Origin: Siphonodentalium dalli
Lineage: Eukaryota > Mollusca > Scaphopoda > Gadilida > Siphonodentaliidae
Direction: 5' to 3'
Assembly: GCA_032622095.1 (NCBI GenBank)
Contig: CP136063.1
Span: forward strand, 219,253,982-219,317,981
DNA: 64,000 nucleotides
The notes under the pieces: model-generated
Databases searched by the model: none
Told to the model about the DNA's origin: nothing
The model's input: only the letters and a program-made list of their open reading frames with translations
Made by a program: the position numbers and the translations under genes
Shown here: in pieces, positions 1-11,752 of the stretch
Numbering within the stretch: the stretch's first letter is position 1
Layout: the number at the start of each line of letters is the position of its first letter

Positions 1-3000
1 ATCTCCCCAAATTCAAATTTGCTATGTGCTTTGAGAAGAATCCTCTCACTAAAAACTTATTGACATGACGGAGATTTAGAGCTGTAGCTCTTGTTCGCGA
101 TTTGTGCATTCTACTCAGCACAATGGCAGCCAGTTATAACCATTGTGTTTGATTTGACTGATGTTTTACCATGCGTGTTATTGTCCATGTGCGTTTAAAT
201 TGTTGTGTTTATAAAATAACCGGAGAACCAACGCACCACATTGCGCAAAATAGTTCTTTTGGTTCTAATGGGACTTTCCAAATTAATAAACGAAATTACA
301 CGAACTGTGTTAGATATTTTATGCGTTTGATTGTGGCTTGTGGCTCCGTTCGCTTTAATATTGCGAAAGTCCACAACATTTGGGTAAAATGTCGCCGGTG
401 GCAGCGGCCTTATCTTGTCATCAAGGGAGATCAATCATGTATGGAGTTTGACTGTGACAGAGGTGAATATTGGTAAGATAGACAACTCTGACGGCGATTG
501 CTTATCGCCATTCGCTGTCCTTATTGATCATGCCCTGTAATCGGATACAGATAATTGGAGGACAAACACAGTTCGGAGCAAGAAAAAGAGTGGATATCAC
601 TCAAAATAGTCCAATGTTTTAACACAAAACACTGTTTTTGACGACATGAGTTGATTTTACATTGATGTAGCAATGACTATTCTCTGATTTTGTGGTGTTT
701 ATACATAGCTTATTTAATATACACACGATTGACAGTATTTACGTAAAATGTTCGCGAAGAATCGACCAAAACCTGTGCTTTATCCATTTCACGACACAAT
801 TCCAGGGTTAATAGCCCATTTAATGGGACCTATATGAGGGAAAATCACACAGCGACAACTTTAAATCGCGATGTCTTCATGAATCGCCACAAAAGAAATC
901 GATCACTCGAAATTGATGTTAACAACAGTACGGAGAAGATGTTACCAAGAGTTCGGAGAATGTGATTTTGAATGCTACGATAGACCGAAGTAATTTATTT
1001 TTCAAACGCTAGAAACAAGTTTCGTTCGGGAAAATAATTAATAAAACTTCGTCAAATTAAATTATAATCCAGTATATGTGTTTGGGATAGTAATATTGAT
1101 TATATTTTGTCGAAATTAACTAGTTAAATGAACCAGACCATGATAGCCATTATGACAAAAGAACCTATATGAGAACTGGATTTATCGAGGGTTTATAGTG
1201 ATTAGCACAAACGTCCACAGACAAACAACATCACTACAACACTTTTAGCGTACATGTATAGGTATGTAAAATTGTCGCTACGATGAACATTTCAAAGCAG
1301 GAAGGTTGGTTGAAGAAGGGGCTGAGAGTAGGTTCTCTTAACACCATTAACGGCTAAACCTAAGTAACTATAGTAGCTTAATAAATATAATGGTGTTTTG
1401 TTGGCACTTAAAATAGGCGAGGATCGTGTTTTAAGTACGGTATCAGTTATCACAAAATGCGATAAGATGCTTGCAATTTTGCAAAGACGAATTCTCGATT
1501 AGATTGGAAACGCAAGAGTATATGATAAGTGATGAGGTCAAAACAAGATATTTAGTTTCTGTAAACTGCCCAACGTGGGCCGGCGCTTCTTTGGTAAGCG
1601 TTCTGAATAAATATTATGCATGCCATCACACAATAAAAATACATGTATACATGGCTAGACATGTCATGTTCACGTGTATTTAATTGTTAAGTTTTGTTTT
1701 ATTATGATTTGTATTGTTTTGTTAGCATACTGCATGCCTTTGTTGGCGCTTATGCAAATACATAGTATCATATCATCAATGGACATAAATTGTATAGTAT
1801 ATAGGCCTATAACATAAAGAGAGACACATTAGAAAATGTGATTTGACAAAAAGCATGAAGCCGTGGAAGGGTCCACATTCCAGGTGCAACTGACCAACCA
1901 TTGAACCATGCTCATTATCCAATTCTGTGAAATTCCATTTGCACACCATCGCACTTTGGTTGGAAATTTCTAACTGGTACAAACTTTACAACTGTTATAA
2001 ATTTCCAAATGATATCATCCATATACGGTTGGAAATTTCCAAACTTATAACCGAAAGTCGGCGAAAGTAGGAAAATCTTCGAATTTTGGCCTAAAACAAC
2101 GAATTGCGCTATAAATATCCTGGCTGTGATATCAAACTATCATGCCAAATTCAACACAACTTTGGTTTAATATTCCCAGGTTATATTGTGCTAGGCTTGA
2201 AACAATAATTATTTTCAACTATTGAAACTATTCGCCAACGTTTGGGTGGGCTGTGCCCCAACCCCATCCCCTGCCGACACGTCAATCATTGTCTACATCG
2301 AATAATAGACGAATGTGTATGCACTGCCACGAACGGTTTGTACTTTGTAATCCACGTCATGCAGTTATACGACAGTGACACAGATAAATAGTTTTTTTTA
2401 CGAATGCATTGCCAAGTGAACGTGACATTTTGGTGATATTTGACATATATAGGAACTCTTTATACACACGCGATATATAGACGTTTTTCATGGACAACAT
2501 GTTATTTTCACATTAATATCAGACCGTTTTGGTGATATTTGGCAACTTGCAACTCTTTATAAACACGCGGTCTTATATTTTGCCAGGATACATTGGTAAT
2601 TCGAACGAACGTTATCTCTACTCCGTATTGACTGTTAATTAGCTTGGAAAAATATTGCTCATCTTTGTCATAAATTTTCACAGCTGGTCGATATAACCCG
2701 CCCTCAGTTAACTATACACGGTTGCAGATCTGTGCATTCTTTCCCCACGTATTTAGTAAATGTTATATTATTACAGAAATATCACGCAGTTGAGCTGATT
2801 TGCTCGAAAATATTGCCTGTGGTGCTCGTTAAACTGGAAACTTGAAAAAACACGCCGACATCATGATCATAATAATGGTTAAAATAAAAAAATACATAAA
2901 TAATAATTAGAAGTAGAATGGCTTCGAATCCATCCCTGATCGACAGTGTAAGCCTCCTTCGCGGGGCAGGGACTTTTGATGACAACAATAGCGATTATAA

Positions 3001-3990
3001 TCAGGTGACTGAATTCAATGTTGACACTTTTTCTCCTCCGAACTGAGTTTATCGTCCGGATTGTCAGAAGTCGATTACAGGGCGTGTTGGCGCATCCATA
3101 TTAGCAAAGATAACGAGCTTGTATATAATTACTTGGTCGACAGCTCTCTAAAGTAATGACGTGTCATGGTACTTCCTGATCAAAACTCATTTGTACCTAT
3201 TACTTCCGGACGGATGTCCGATGTTCGCGCATGGCGACAGATAGATGTTCCAATAAATAAGCTAACTATATTAACTCACAGCTCTCCCATCTTGACTGGG
3301 GAGAGCATCCGATGTGCGGACAGGGATGTACCACATGGTATCCGTTGTGTCGATAACCACCTTGTACTTTCCAACTCTACACCCCTAAACCAGACTAAAC
3401 CCCATGTGCGTGAAATATCATTTTCAACGCAACCCCTCTTTGTATTGTGCATTTACAACTGGTACTATTACCTCGTTTTCCAACTGTTGGGAATTCCAAC
3501 CTGACACTCCATAATAAGTTGGAAATTTTCCAGCTGATGTCTAATTCAGACCAAAATTTGAAAAACATTCTGCTATTGGTCAACATTATTCCCACTTATT
3601 GGTTGCAAATGCAAATGCAAACAATCAGAATAATTTCAACCTATATAATGGTGTATAATACCAACCAATGTACTGGTGTAATATTTCCAACTAATGGAAT
3701 GAAATTTCCAACTGTTGACAATTTTTACAGACGAGTTTATGTGGTATAAAATAATAAATATTATCAAGTGGGACATTTTTTTCGTTACTATTTTTATTAT
3801 CTTTAGAAGGAGTTATTCCTCTTGCTATGCTCCGAACGAACGTGAGCCGCAAAATGTCCCAAATTGAGTGTATGTATATTATACCAGAATGTTCGAAATA
3901 AAATCAATATTAATTCATAGACGCGTTTCCTGACAGAGGTCTTCGGTTCATATTTATCACACAATTACACTCTAAATCGTGTTGTGTAAA
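1..3990. other. AT-rich non-coding stretch
   Basis: No frame in this 4 kb looks like a known protein: the open frames are under 115 codons, overlap one another on opposite strands, and carry no recognisable motif. A palindrome-like word, TTGGAAATTTCC and near variants, recurs near 1960, 2030, 3510 and 3700, which suggests an old low-copy repeat. It could be intergenic, or part of the large introns of the minus-strand receptor gene whose first coding exon lies at 6376-6778. No splice-flanked second receptor exon was recognised here. Confidence 0.5.
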
Positions 3991-4047
3991 CTTTTACCCA
4001 ACACAATGGTGCATATAGCACCATGCGAACGTTGGGTAAATTTTACC

Positions 4048-4826
4048 AAATGTTGGGCAATGTTTTTACACAATTTACCAAATATTAATTATCCTTCTGC
4101 GTTGGCGATTTTTTGTACCCGAACATTGGGGTAAAAAATTACTTTAAGTCAGCTTTGGCTAAGGCGATATGTAGGATAATTAGTACACAGGGGCCACCTG
4201 ACCGGGGGAATATAATTGGATATATCACAGATGACTTAAAAGGGGGGCTAATAAATAATTTTAACATAGATGATCAATGAAGAGCGATTATTATCAGATA
4301 AGAAGATATGTGGGGAAAAGACGTAATTTAACACGGGGAATGTCGTGGGATAGATGCCATTGACATCATATGATTTAAAGAGGCATTACTAATTAGAATT
4401 AAAGAGCGTTTATTGTCAACTTAAAAGGCATAGGTAACTTTATCAAGAGAGTGTCATGCAATAGGTTATGTTTATCTCGTGTGACTAATAATTAATTTAA
4501 ATGACTGGAAAGGGCACTAATAATTTACTTATCTTTTATCCAGCTAGTTTAGTATCATTTAGGCAATTCCACCTTGGAATAAATATGTTTGTCCATCGAA
4601 AAACAATGAGCTATGTTTTTCCCAGAGATATCTGAATATACTGTCCCGAAAATAATTATTTTAAACCAACGTTAGTGCTAATAAGTCACCTAACATTAGT
4701 TGATATTACCCAATAATTAAGTAATTATTCACTGAAATGTTCGGGTACAAAAATCGCCCCAACGTAGAAGGTAAATTAATATTAGGTAAATTGTTACTCT
4801 GAGTTTAGTAAAACAGTGCCCAACAC
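4048..4826. mobile_element. TIR element (MITE-like), about 0.75 kb
   Basis: A 51-base arm at 4077-4127 reappears inverted at 4736-4787 with few mismatches; the core word GTACCCGAACATT is matched by AATGTTCGGGTAC. Weaker inverted similarity continues outward to about 4048 and 4826 (TGTTGGGCAATG against its complement). The interior has no coding frame. A partial direct copy of the right arm, with CAACGCAGAA and AATTAATATTAGGT, follows to about 4870. This is the shape of a non-autonomous DNA transposon. No target-site duplication (TSD) was identified, so the superfamily is unknown. Confidence 0.7.
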
Positions 4827-5075
4827 TGGAATCGCCCAACGCAGAAAGGAAATTAATATTAGGTCATTTGGTACTTAGAGGTAAGTTCCCCCTCCCCATC
4901 AGTGAATCTCATTATGCACATTCCCAGTACCATATTTTGAGGTCAACGTCTATAAACAATCATCCAAAATACGAATGCCAAGAGACCACGCGAACCCACA
5001 GCTGGACAATTTCAAGATAAGATGAATTTATATTTTCATCTAATTCGGGGTTCTGCTTTTATGCCTGGCTTATTA

Positions 5076-5484
5076 TACACCTGACCCGAACATATTATAG
5101 ACATGACCCGTACATATTGTAGACCTGACCCGGACATATTGTAGACCTGACCCCGACATAGTTTACACCTGACCCGGACATATTGTAGACCCAACACGGA
5201 CATATTGAAACCTGACCCGGACATACTGTAGACCTGACCCGGACATATTGTAGACCTGACCCGGACATATAGTAGACCTGGCCGGACATATTGTAGACCT
5301 GACCCGGACATATTGTAGACCCGACACGAACAAGTTGTAAACCTGGCGCGGACATATTGTAGACCTGACCCGGACATATTGTGAACCAGACCCGGACATA
5401 TTAAACCTGACGCGGACATATTGTAAACCTGACCCGGACATAGTGTAGACCTGAACCGGACATATTGTAAACCTGACATGGACA
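5076..5484. repeat. 22-bp minisatellite, about 18 copies
   Basis: The unit is ACCTGACCCGGACATATTGT plus AG, repeated with scattered substitutions and a few indels. Because 22 is not divisible by 3, one copy set cycles through all frames and produces long minus-strand open frames of the type SGLQYVRVRSTICPGQVYNM. These are a consequence of the repeat and are not a gene. Confidence 0.95.
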
Positions 5485-6369
5485 ACTCAACTGAAAAAAA
5501 TGCTTTGTCTAACAAATCGTAACCACTAACAGCACACAAGTTGGCCCATCTGTAAAACATATAAAAAAAAACGTTATAGGTCACAACTGTGTAACAAAAC
5601 ACAAGAAATTTACATTGAACATGAAACTGCAAACGTTCTTGTTTCCTGATTCACTGTAAACATGTGTTCGGACTAAATTTTCAAATAATTATCAAATTTC
5701 CACTAAAATTATTTGCCATTCAGCAAATTAAAGCGGTGATATGGAAAGTGAATCAAATAATTATTTTTGCTTCTAAAAAAATACATATTTTACAGAAATA
5801 ATTTCGGATTGCCTCTGTTTATGGTAAACATGTGGTTCTGGTCAGGTCAAGTGAAGTCCTCTGACCATTACAGACCCATTTAACTCTCCAACCCCCAGAT
5901 AATTTTATATAAAATATATGCCATATTATATACCATTTGAAAGAGGAAGCTCCAAAACATTTTATTATCAACTTATTTGGTGTAATGAACTGTGGACATG
6001 TTATTTTTGTTGAAATAACGACTTGTGTTCTGTGCTAAAGTTTCATCATTTTCAATGAAAGGGGAATAACTATATAAATAAGATATAAGATATAGAGTTA
6101 TTCCTCTTCCATTGAAAATATATTTTTAGTTTAAATTCTGTTGCATTATGGGAGCCATAACATGGGAAATCTTTCTATGATTTCAGCTGTGTTCTATTTC
6201 TCTATTGGCATCTTTTGAGACGCAGATGTTTCAAATGGTGATGAATTATAGTATTTTAATCATAATTTAAGGCATGGATTGTTATTAAAACCGTATATCA
6301 AGGCACTATAAAAAATAATTATCGGTGACTCGAAAATTAAGTGGGCCTTTAAATCGGATAACATTAGAC
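5485..6369 (-). other. start of intron downstream of receptor exon; no second exon seen
   Basis: On the minus strand this lies directly 3' of the receptor exon donor site, so it is intron if the gene is real. It is AT-rich with no recognised TM3 exon. The next exon would be expected to open with the remainder of TM3 and a DR(Y/F)-type motif; none was seen down to position 1, implying an intron longer than 6 kb or a broken gene. Confidence 0.5.
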
Positions 6370-6375
6370 ACTTAC
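6370..6375 (-). other. 5' splice donor of receptor exon
   Basis: Reading the minus strand, the exon ends ATGCAGG and is followed by GTAAGTG, an excellent match to the metazoan donor consensus. The cut falls after the first base of a glycine codon, so the intron is phase 1. Continuing the frame past this point gives residues (KCLMLSDLK...) that do not resemble TM3, which supports splicing here. Confidence 0.85.
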
Positions 6376-6778
6376 CCTGCATGACTGTCGTCATCTTGCA
6401 CAGAAATTCGCCGTAAATCCAGAGTTTATACACGATTGTACTAACAGTTAGTGGCATGCAGAGTACAGTCACACACAGATCAGCCACAGCAAGATTCACC
6501 ATGAAATAATTCTTTGCTTTGCGGAAAGTCCGTTCCTTAGCAACGGTGATGATGATAAGTATGTTGCCAAACAGCCCAACGATAAAGATGGCGGCATATA
6601 TTATAAGTAACAGCACCGTCGTAAACCTGTCCAATGTGAACTGGCTGGCATAAAACTCATTTATAATGTCCTTCATCGAAGACGACCCTGTGAAGTTCTG
6701 CCTCGGTCCCAGCAAGAATGATGCATTCTGGGACCCGACCATGTCACGAAAACTCTGGAGCTCTGCTGTCTGATCCAT
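6376..6778 (-). CDS. class A (rhodopsin-like) peptide GPCR, first coding exon (partial)
   Basis: The exon encodes 134 complete residues plus one base. An acidic/polar N-terminus of about 50 residues carries two N-glycosylation sequons (NAS at 18, NFT at 28). TM1 is about 53-79, with GNILI holding the conserved Asn (N72, position 1.50). A basic first loop (KERTFRKAKN) precedes TM2 at about 90-112, with NLAVADL holding the conserved Asp (D100, position 2.50). The first extracellular loop has the family Trp (W120) and then the TM3 disulfide Cys (C127), ending KMTTVMQG at the donor. This pattern is typical of neuropeptide receptors of the orexin/allatotropin/NPY/NPFF group. The start is the first ATG after the splice acceptor, in a fair context (AGATATGG). 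TM3-TM7 are not in the window, so ligand and subfamily cannot be assigned. Confidence 0.88.
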
Positions 6779-6830
6779 ATCTCCTTCTCGTATACCGAAT
6801 ATCTCTATTTGCTGGAAGAAAAGAAAAAGA
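6779..6830 (-). other. 5' UTR segment and 3' splice acceptor upstream of receptor ATG
   Basis: On the minus strand a run TCTTTTTCTTTTCTTCCAG ends at 6812, a textbook polypyrimidine tract plus acceptor. Exonic sequence therefore starts at 6811, giving 33 bases of 5' UTR before the ATG at 6778. This implies at least one more upstream non-coding exon at coordinates above 6830, which was not identified. Confidence 0.7.
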
Positions 6831-6930
6831 CGATATTAAGAAGAGTTATGACAGAATAGTGTAATGGACAGACGAATAGGGTATATGTGTATACGTCACT
6901 ATAATAGGGTACATGTGTTTACGTCACTAT

Positions 6931-7012
6931 AATTACGTGCGCTCGCGCAACAGTATGGCGATCAGACAGATTCGTAGCTTGGTAGCTTGGTGTCACACTC
7001 CATGACGTCACC
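6931..7012. repeat. dispersed repeat shared (inverted) with 51530-51610
   Basis: The segment containing TTACGTGCGCTCGCGCAA, TATGGCGATCAGACAG and CTCCATGACGTCACC is matched by the reverse complement at 51530-51610, inside the large hairpin-ended element at 50627-52012. With the element end at 7812-7934 this marks a second, divergent and partial copy of that family, in the opposite orientation. The spacing between the two conserved pieces (about 0.9 kb) is the same in both loci. Confidence 0.7.
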
Positions 7013-7811
7013 AAAAACGACGTAAAACCTCGTGGCGTTCTGACATTTTTACTGTTCCGCGTTTTTGCTATGTTTATTTTATGTGTTGTTTTCGATTATT
7101 TGTTTGTCGCCGATATCGCCATTTGTCAGGATTCCCTGTTTCTATATTTAAAACTGGCATGCTCGTAGTTGGCCTCGATTTCGATTTTTTCTCCCAGGTC
7201 AAAATTCGTCAGAGTTATGACAAAAATAGATCGACCTACATTTTCTCCATCAGAAATCTACATCAAAGAGTCTATAGACTCCTTCGGGACCTACATAGAC
7301 TCCTTCATTTGGGTATTTTCACTTATAATTGGGAAGTTTTATCATTTTTGGTTCGTGCGAAGACCTCTTTTTATCGTGCGGGAAAAGAGAGACATTCAAA
7401 ACGCGATTTCGTAATTCGACGCAATAGGCTGAATAGCCTAACCTTCAGCAGAGTTCCGGGTCAAATACGACGAATGACGTAACACAAAACAAAACGCATT
7501 TGTTAACACAAACACCGTTTGAAGAGTTTATTATTACATAAAATGATCGTTATTGATTAATTATTGATTAATTATTGATATTTATTGTTGCATATTGGCT
7601 GCTATCAATATTTACAAAAATAGTACTAATTATTTCTTATAATTGCTCCTTTGGTCAACTTTGACTATCGGAAAATGAATATCAAAATATGCCGCTGAAA
7701 AAAATGTAATCGATATTAAAGTCTCATCCTTTCGGCAACATGGAATTGGTTTTAATTACTTAAATGATTAATATAGTAATTTGCCTTTTATCTGTGATGA
7801 AATGAGAAATG
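7013..7811. other. non-coding interior of a degraded TIR element copy
   Basis: Lies between two pieces that match the 50627-52012 element. It is AT-rich with a short tandem of ATTATTGATTA near 7550-7580. A 133-codon open frame at 7081-7482 overlaps another in a second frame and has no recognisable domain, so it is not called as a gene. Confidence 0.4.
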
Positions 7812-7934
7812 GTAATTGTCTTTTTTTGCTAACATTAAATTAAATAAATTAAGTAAAATACAGTGAAATTATTTTTTAATTATTGTTTATTACATTTTTG
7901 CGCACGTTGGCATCTCTCTGAGTGCATTCTAGTT
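7812..7934. mobile_element. terminal end of hairpin-TIR family (copy of 51890-52012)
   Basis: The run from GGTAATTGTCTTTTTTTGCT through TTTGCGCACGTTGGCATC to GTGCATTCTAGTT is nearly identical to the right end of the element at 50627-52012, and inverted to its left end. The giant hairpins of that element are missing here, so this is a partial or ancestral-type copy. Confidence 0.8.
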
Positions 7935-8558
7935 GCGTTCATGCTATCAGTTGTCGACTTGTCATATCTGTAGTTACTTTTTCGAGAAGCATGGTCACGC
8001 GTAGATCATGCCACGAATCTCTACTCTGGCTAACGCCCGTAGGGATCATAAATCCACCTGTACAAAACCTTGGAACTTTTTGAAGTTTTGACAGGGAACC
8101 TTATCAAGTCGAAAAATAACGCGGGGAATAGAATTCTTAGTTATTATCTGTTCTTAATAATGTACTTCGCTATATATGTGAAGGTCCCAACTCGAAATTT
8201 CACGATTCAAGTGAATTTGTTAAATGTTTTGTCATCACGAATGAGATTTAACCAATATCCACTGAAAAAGTGTGGATATTTTGTTTATTATATACTTTAG
8301 TTACTTGCCTATGGCCCCCAATGAATGTCAATACATCAGAAATTTCAAGCTGATATCACTCACTATTGGGATATCACTCTAGAGTGGGATATCACTTATA
8401 TCGCACTGCTAAAACCTTATAATTCATGGGCAAGTATATAAAAAATAGTGGTACTATAAAACACTCTCATTTTCAGTTCGCTATCAACTCAAAATGAAGC
8501 GATTCTACACCGAGTATGAACCTAAAACAAATCCTATTAAAAGCCGATAACGTGCTGA
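7935..8558. other. non-coding spacer
   Basis: No gene recognised. A short local repeat of GGGATATCACT near 8350-8395 is the only structure seen. The 76-codon frame at 8070-8300 has no recognisable motif. Confidence 0.4.
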
Positions 8559-8592
8559 TTTTCGGGAAAATCAGCTATTATTTTTACCCTAT

Positions 8593-8661
8593 GCCAATGC
8601 ATTCTCTTATATATGCGAGTCGACCATATGTCGCCTCGCATATATAAGAGAATGCATTGGC
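8593..8661. repeat. left hairpin, 27-bp perfect arms
   Basis: Arms are exact reverse complements over 27 bases, from GCCAATGC to GCGAG; the loop is TCGACCATATGTCGC. Nearly the same hairpin occurs at 8877, 23610, 40470, 40608 and 42174, with degenerate forms at 45737, 46157, 61168 and 61225. Confidence 0.97.
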
Positions 8662-8876
8662 CTAACAATTTGTTACAATTTTAATAATTTTTTCTTGTAT
8701 TCTTTAACAATTTTATAATTTCACCCATACAGAGCCCCAGACAAACATGAGCAGTCGACACTCTTCTATATGCTTCTATATATGTGTGGGGCTCCCTGCA
8801 GGGTAATGGATGTTTTTTATTTTATGTCCTAAAATTGTAAGAAACATTTATTTAAAAAATGATAAAAAATTGTTAG

Positions 8877-8945
8877 GCCAATGCATTCTCTTATATATGC
8901 GAGGCGACCTATGGTCGACTCGCATATATAAGAGAATGCATTGGC
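8877..8945. repeat. right hairpin, 27-bp perfect arms
   Basis: Reverse orientation of the hairpin at 8593: it begins GTTAGGCC on the inner side and ends GGCACAGGG on the outer side. The asymmetric loop (GCGACCTATGGTCGA) gives the orientation. Confidence 0.97.
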
Positions 8946-9028
8946 ACAGGGTAAAAATAATAGCTGGTTTTCGGGAAAATAGGTTGTAAAATTAGTTTAA
9001 ACTAAACTGGAATGCACATAGTAGCATA

Positions 9029-9369
9029 TGGACCCGTCATATCAAAACTAGTGGTAAGTCGAAAAATAATTTATTTCAGTTATGTGTTGCATGCAAAAGA
9101 GTGTGATAATAGCTGTACATAGGTCGAACACTTAAGGTGTTGTTGCGGTCCAAAGTTATAGAATTTTGAAACGTCAGTTACAAATTACAAAAGCATATTA
9201 ATAGACACAAACTTCACTTTACGCTACTTTATGTCGACAGAGTAGAACTATATACAAATGTGTCAAAATTCATAATTTTTCGAATATTTTGCATTGATTT
9301 CTTATTTTATGTATTTACTCAATAATAGAAATCCCGACTTACGACTGGTTATGATATGGCCGGTCACAT
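9029..9369. mobile_element. TIR element, TGTGACCC family, copy 1
   Basis: Starts GGACCCGTCATATCAAAACT and ends with the inverted form, GACTGGTTATGATATGGCCG then GTCACA. The interior words CAGAGTAGAACTATATACAA and TATTTACTCAATA are shared with the copy at 38089-39021. About 341 bases with no coding capacity, so it is non-autonomous. It lies 45 bases beyond the hairpin element, and at 42119-42533 the hairpin element sits inside this same family. Confidence 0.8.
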
Positions 9370-10947
9370 GTATAAGATAAGTTTACCCCCCCCCCCCCCC
9401 ACAATACCCCAATATCACTTATTACGTTCATGTTGAAGGAGCTTGTGTGCCGATGCACCAAGACGCACCTACAATGTACAAGCAATCATGATAGTCTGAC
9501 ATGAACGACACCAACATGAATTCGGTAACAAATAACACAAGCCTCAAGGTCATTGTGTGGTTGACAACATATCGCGCTTATGAAAAACTTCCGGAAACGT
9601 CTTCAGGCAACGAACATCTTCGGAGGAAACTAAATTAGGGAGGCAATCAGACGAGCGCAATGACTCGACAGCATGCCAGGCATCAACGTACAACCGAAGA
9701 CAAAACACCGATGGGACTTAATCATGCGTTTATCATAGAATCCGCTCATTGCCTTCGGTCTTACTAATGAGCAAATATTGATTCTTGCACCCGTCTGTGC
9801 GTCATAAACATGTCATTCGAAATGCTGAAATAATTCACATTTGGCAAACAAAAAGTAGATTTCAGTGGGGACCCTGAAATGATATTCAAGAATATGAAGT
9901 TCCTTAAGTGTAGGTGTACATGTATAATATGTGTGAGAAATATCGACCAACCCGCATATTTATTTATTACAAGCGACGTTTAAACCGTCAGAAGTTTCCC
10001 GTTACACTAAATTAATGGAAATGTAATAATGCTGGCTTTAAAATCCATAAATTTTTTAAGTGAATCAAAAGATCATGTTCTCATTGACCGTTTAAGCTGG
10101 GTTTTTTTTTATTATGATTGAATCGGAAACAAAAGATGCCGGATGAACAGGACGACCCCAAATTGTATAAAGCTTGCCGTACATGCATGTGTGAAAATCT
10201 ATATACATAGATGTATATCCTCTCTTGTTCATTAATGTTCAGATTTATTTCAGCTATTAAAGTCTAAATAACATTGTATATAAAACTTGTCAAGAAATGC
10301 TTTCATCAACGCCCGTGCCATGGGGAGGTAGGACGGGACAGAAAAATGCAACAACATGCCATAGCTAATGCAAACTCTCTCAATGCAATTGGTGGGCCCA
10401 ATCTGCATAGCAATTGTTTTCCTGCTTTCGTTTATACATATACATACTTTTAACGGGGCACTCAAGGATCGCTGAGCAGCATCATCAACAACATCAACCT
10501 CATCAGGGACACCTCGGGCACCCTCCACCCGTTATTAAAGCTCGTGGGCTCTATGCAATCAACAATTTGCCACGGACGGACATGTTAGACTTTTGATGGG
10601 CTTTTGTTATGCAAGATAACATCAAAACAACAAATTGAGAGTGAAGGAGAAGTTCTCTCGATCTTTTCGACCATCCTGGGCGCTTCGCGCCCTTCTACAA
10701 CTTCTACTGAAAATCTAATTCAGAGTAGAACATTTTGGTCCGATTCAAAGGGTGCAGTTGAAATTTCGAAGATGGACAACCCTACGTCCCAAATCAAAAG
10801 ACCTTTAGCCACATCCCTGCCCATAATGTATGGCCGACCAAACTTTTCAGATGAAAAAACGGGCTAAATCTGGAACAAATAAAATTGCGACTCACAATTT
10901 TACAGTTTCTAAAAAATAATTATGAGTACTTTAGATAACTATCCGGC
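9370..10947. other. non-coding stretch with poly-C tract
   Basis: Contains a C-run at about 9389-9403. Short open frames at 10250-10528 and 10414-10867 overlap on both strands with no recognisable domain. Nothing supports a gene. Confidence 0.4.
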
Positions 10948-11066
10948 CTGATATTAATAAACTCGAAAAAGTAGAACTACTGAAACTGTATAACTGGTGT
11001 GCTGCTAACAAAGCAGAACTACTGAAACTGTATAACTGGTGTGCTGCTAACAAATTAGAACTACTG
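10948..11066 (+). repeat. isolated two-unit outlier of the 42-bp satellite
   Basis: Reads in frame as DINKLEKVELLKLYNWCAAN, then KAELLKLYNWCAANKLELL, then a run of four Asp codons. The DINKLEK start looks like the RT sequence that normally precedes this segment, so this may preserve the 5' junction of the array's founding event. It lies about 690 bases before the main array. The same frame has a stop upstream, so no gene is called. Confidence 0.7.
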
Positions 11067-11752
11067 GATGATGATGATATAGTGCAAGCGAGATTCGCGG
11101 CGAGAATTGAATTTGATCAAGAGATAATCGATCGATGATTCGTGGATTAAATAATATCATACGTGCATGTACGTATGTTTAAAATCAATTGGTAGGGTGG
11201 TGTGTTTTAATGTGTCATTATCCTCAACATCACAGAGATTCCGACTGTAGTTTTTATCATAATTGTCACCGGAAATTGTTGGTGAAGTCGAATTTCGCGG
11301 GTGTTGATGTCCGAATTTGTTTTGAATTTACTCAGATGACACAATGCTGTTTTGACAGTGTAGTATGTCGGTATTGTTGCTACTATATGTATGTCAGGGT
11401 TGGCATCGTCTGCTCGAAGATTTATTGGAGAAAAAAATAATATGGTTAAATGATATACATTAAGAGGCAGACGCACGTTTTGCATAAATCTAGCCAACAA
11501 TTGCAAAATAGTTTCAACAAGGATTTCTCTGGATATATCTGGCGACATGTCTTTAATTTTGCATATCATCATCTTCTTTGTATATAGCATCTGAGATGAC
11601 AAAAATAATGAATTTTAATACCTGACTGAATGTATATTCCCACCTGTTGGAAAATCGTAAGATAACAGAAATGCACTGTGGTGGGAAATTTTCAGAATAA
11701 AGGTTATTTCAGTCTAAAATTTTACTGAAAGTGCATATTCGACTTAATGTGT
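11067..11752. other. spacer between outlier units and main array
   Basis: Open frames on both strands (131 codons minus at 11207-11602, 83 codons plus at 11189-11440) overlap and have no recognised motif. No gene is supported. Confidence 0.4.

Larger units (their letters stand above)
8559..8982. mobile_element. hairpin-ended TIR element, near-complete copy
   Basis: Two 69-base hairpins face each other in inverted orientation (8593-8661 and 8877-8945). Each has 27-base perfect arms beginning GCCAATGCATTCTCTTATAT and a 15-base loop. Outside them an imperfect TIR continues (AGCTATTATTTTTACCCT on the left, its complement on the right, then a TTTTCGGGAAAAT-like word). The inner flanks are CCTAACAATTT and AAATTGTTAGG. 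The 215-base core is AT-rich with a short stem pairing CAGAGCCCC with GGGGCTC around 8733-8805. The same core recurs at 42243-42446, so this is a mobile family and not a chance palindrome. Confidence 0.85.

Noticed and set aside
171-476. 101-codon plus frame near the window start
   Set aside because: Overlapped by an open frame on the opposite strand, no recognisable domain.
3166-3749. Overlapping open frames of 100-112 codons
   Set aside because: Three overlapping frames on both strands, no motif, in a region with a dispersed TTGGAAATTTCC word.
5036-5632. 198-codon repeat protein
   Set aside because: Produced by the 22-bp minisatellite reading through all three frames.
10604-10867. 87-codon plus frame before the satellite, tested as RT sequence
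   Set aside because: No RT motif; the frame that contains DINKLEK has a stop just upstream, so an extended RT ORF is not supported here.
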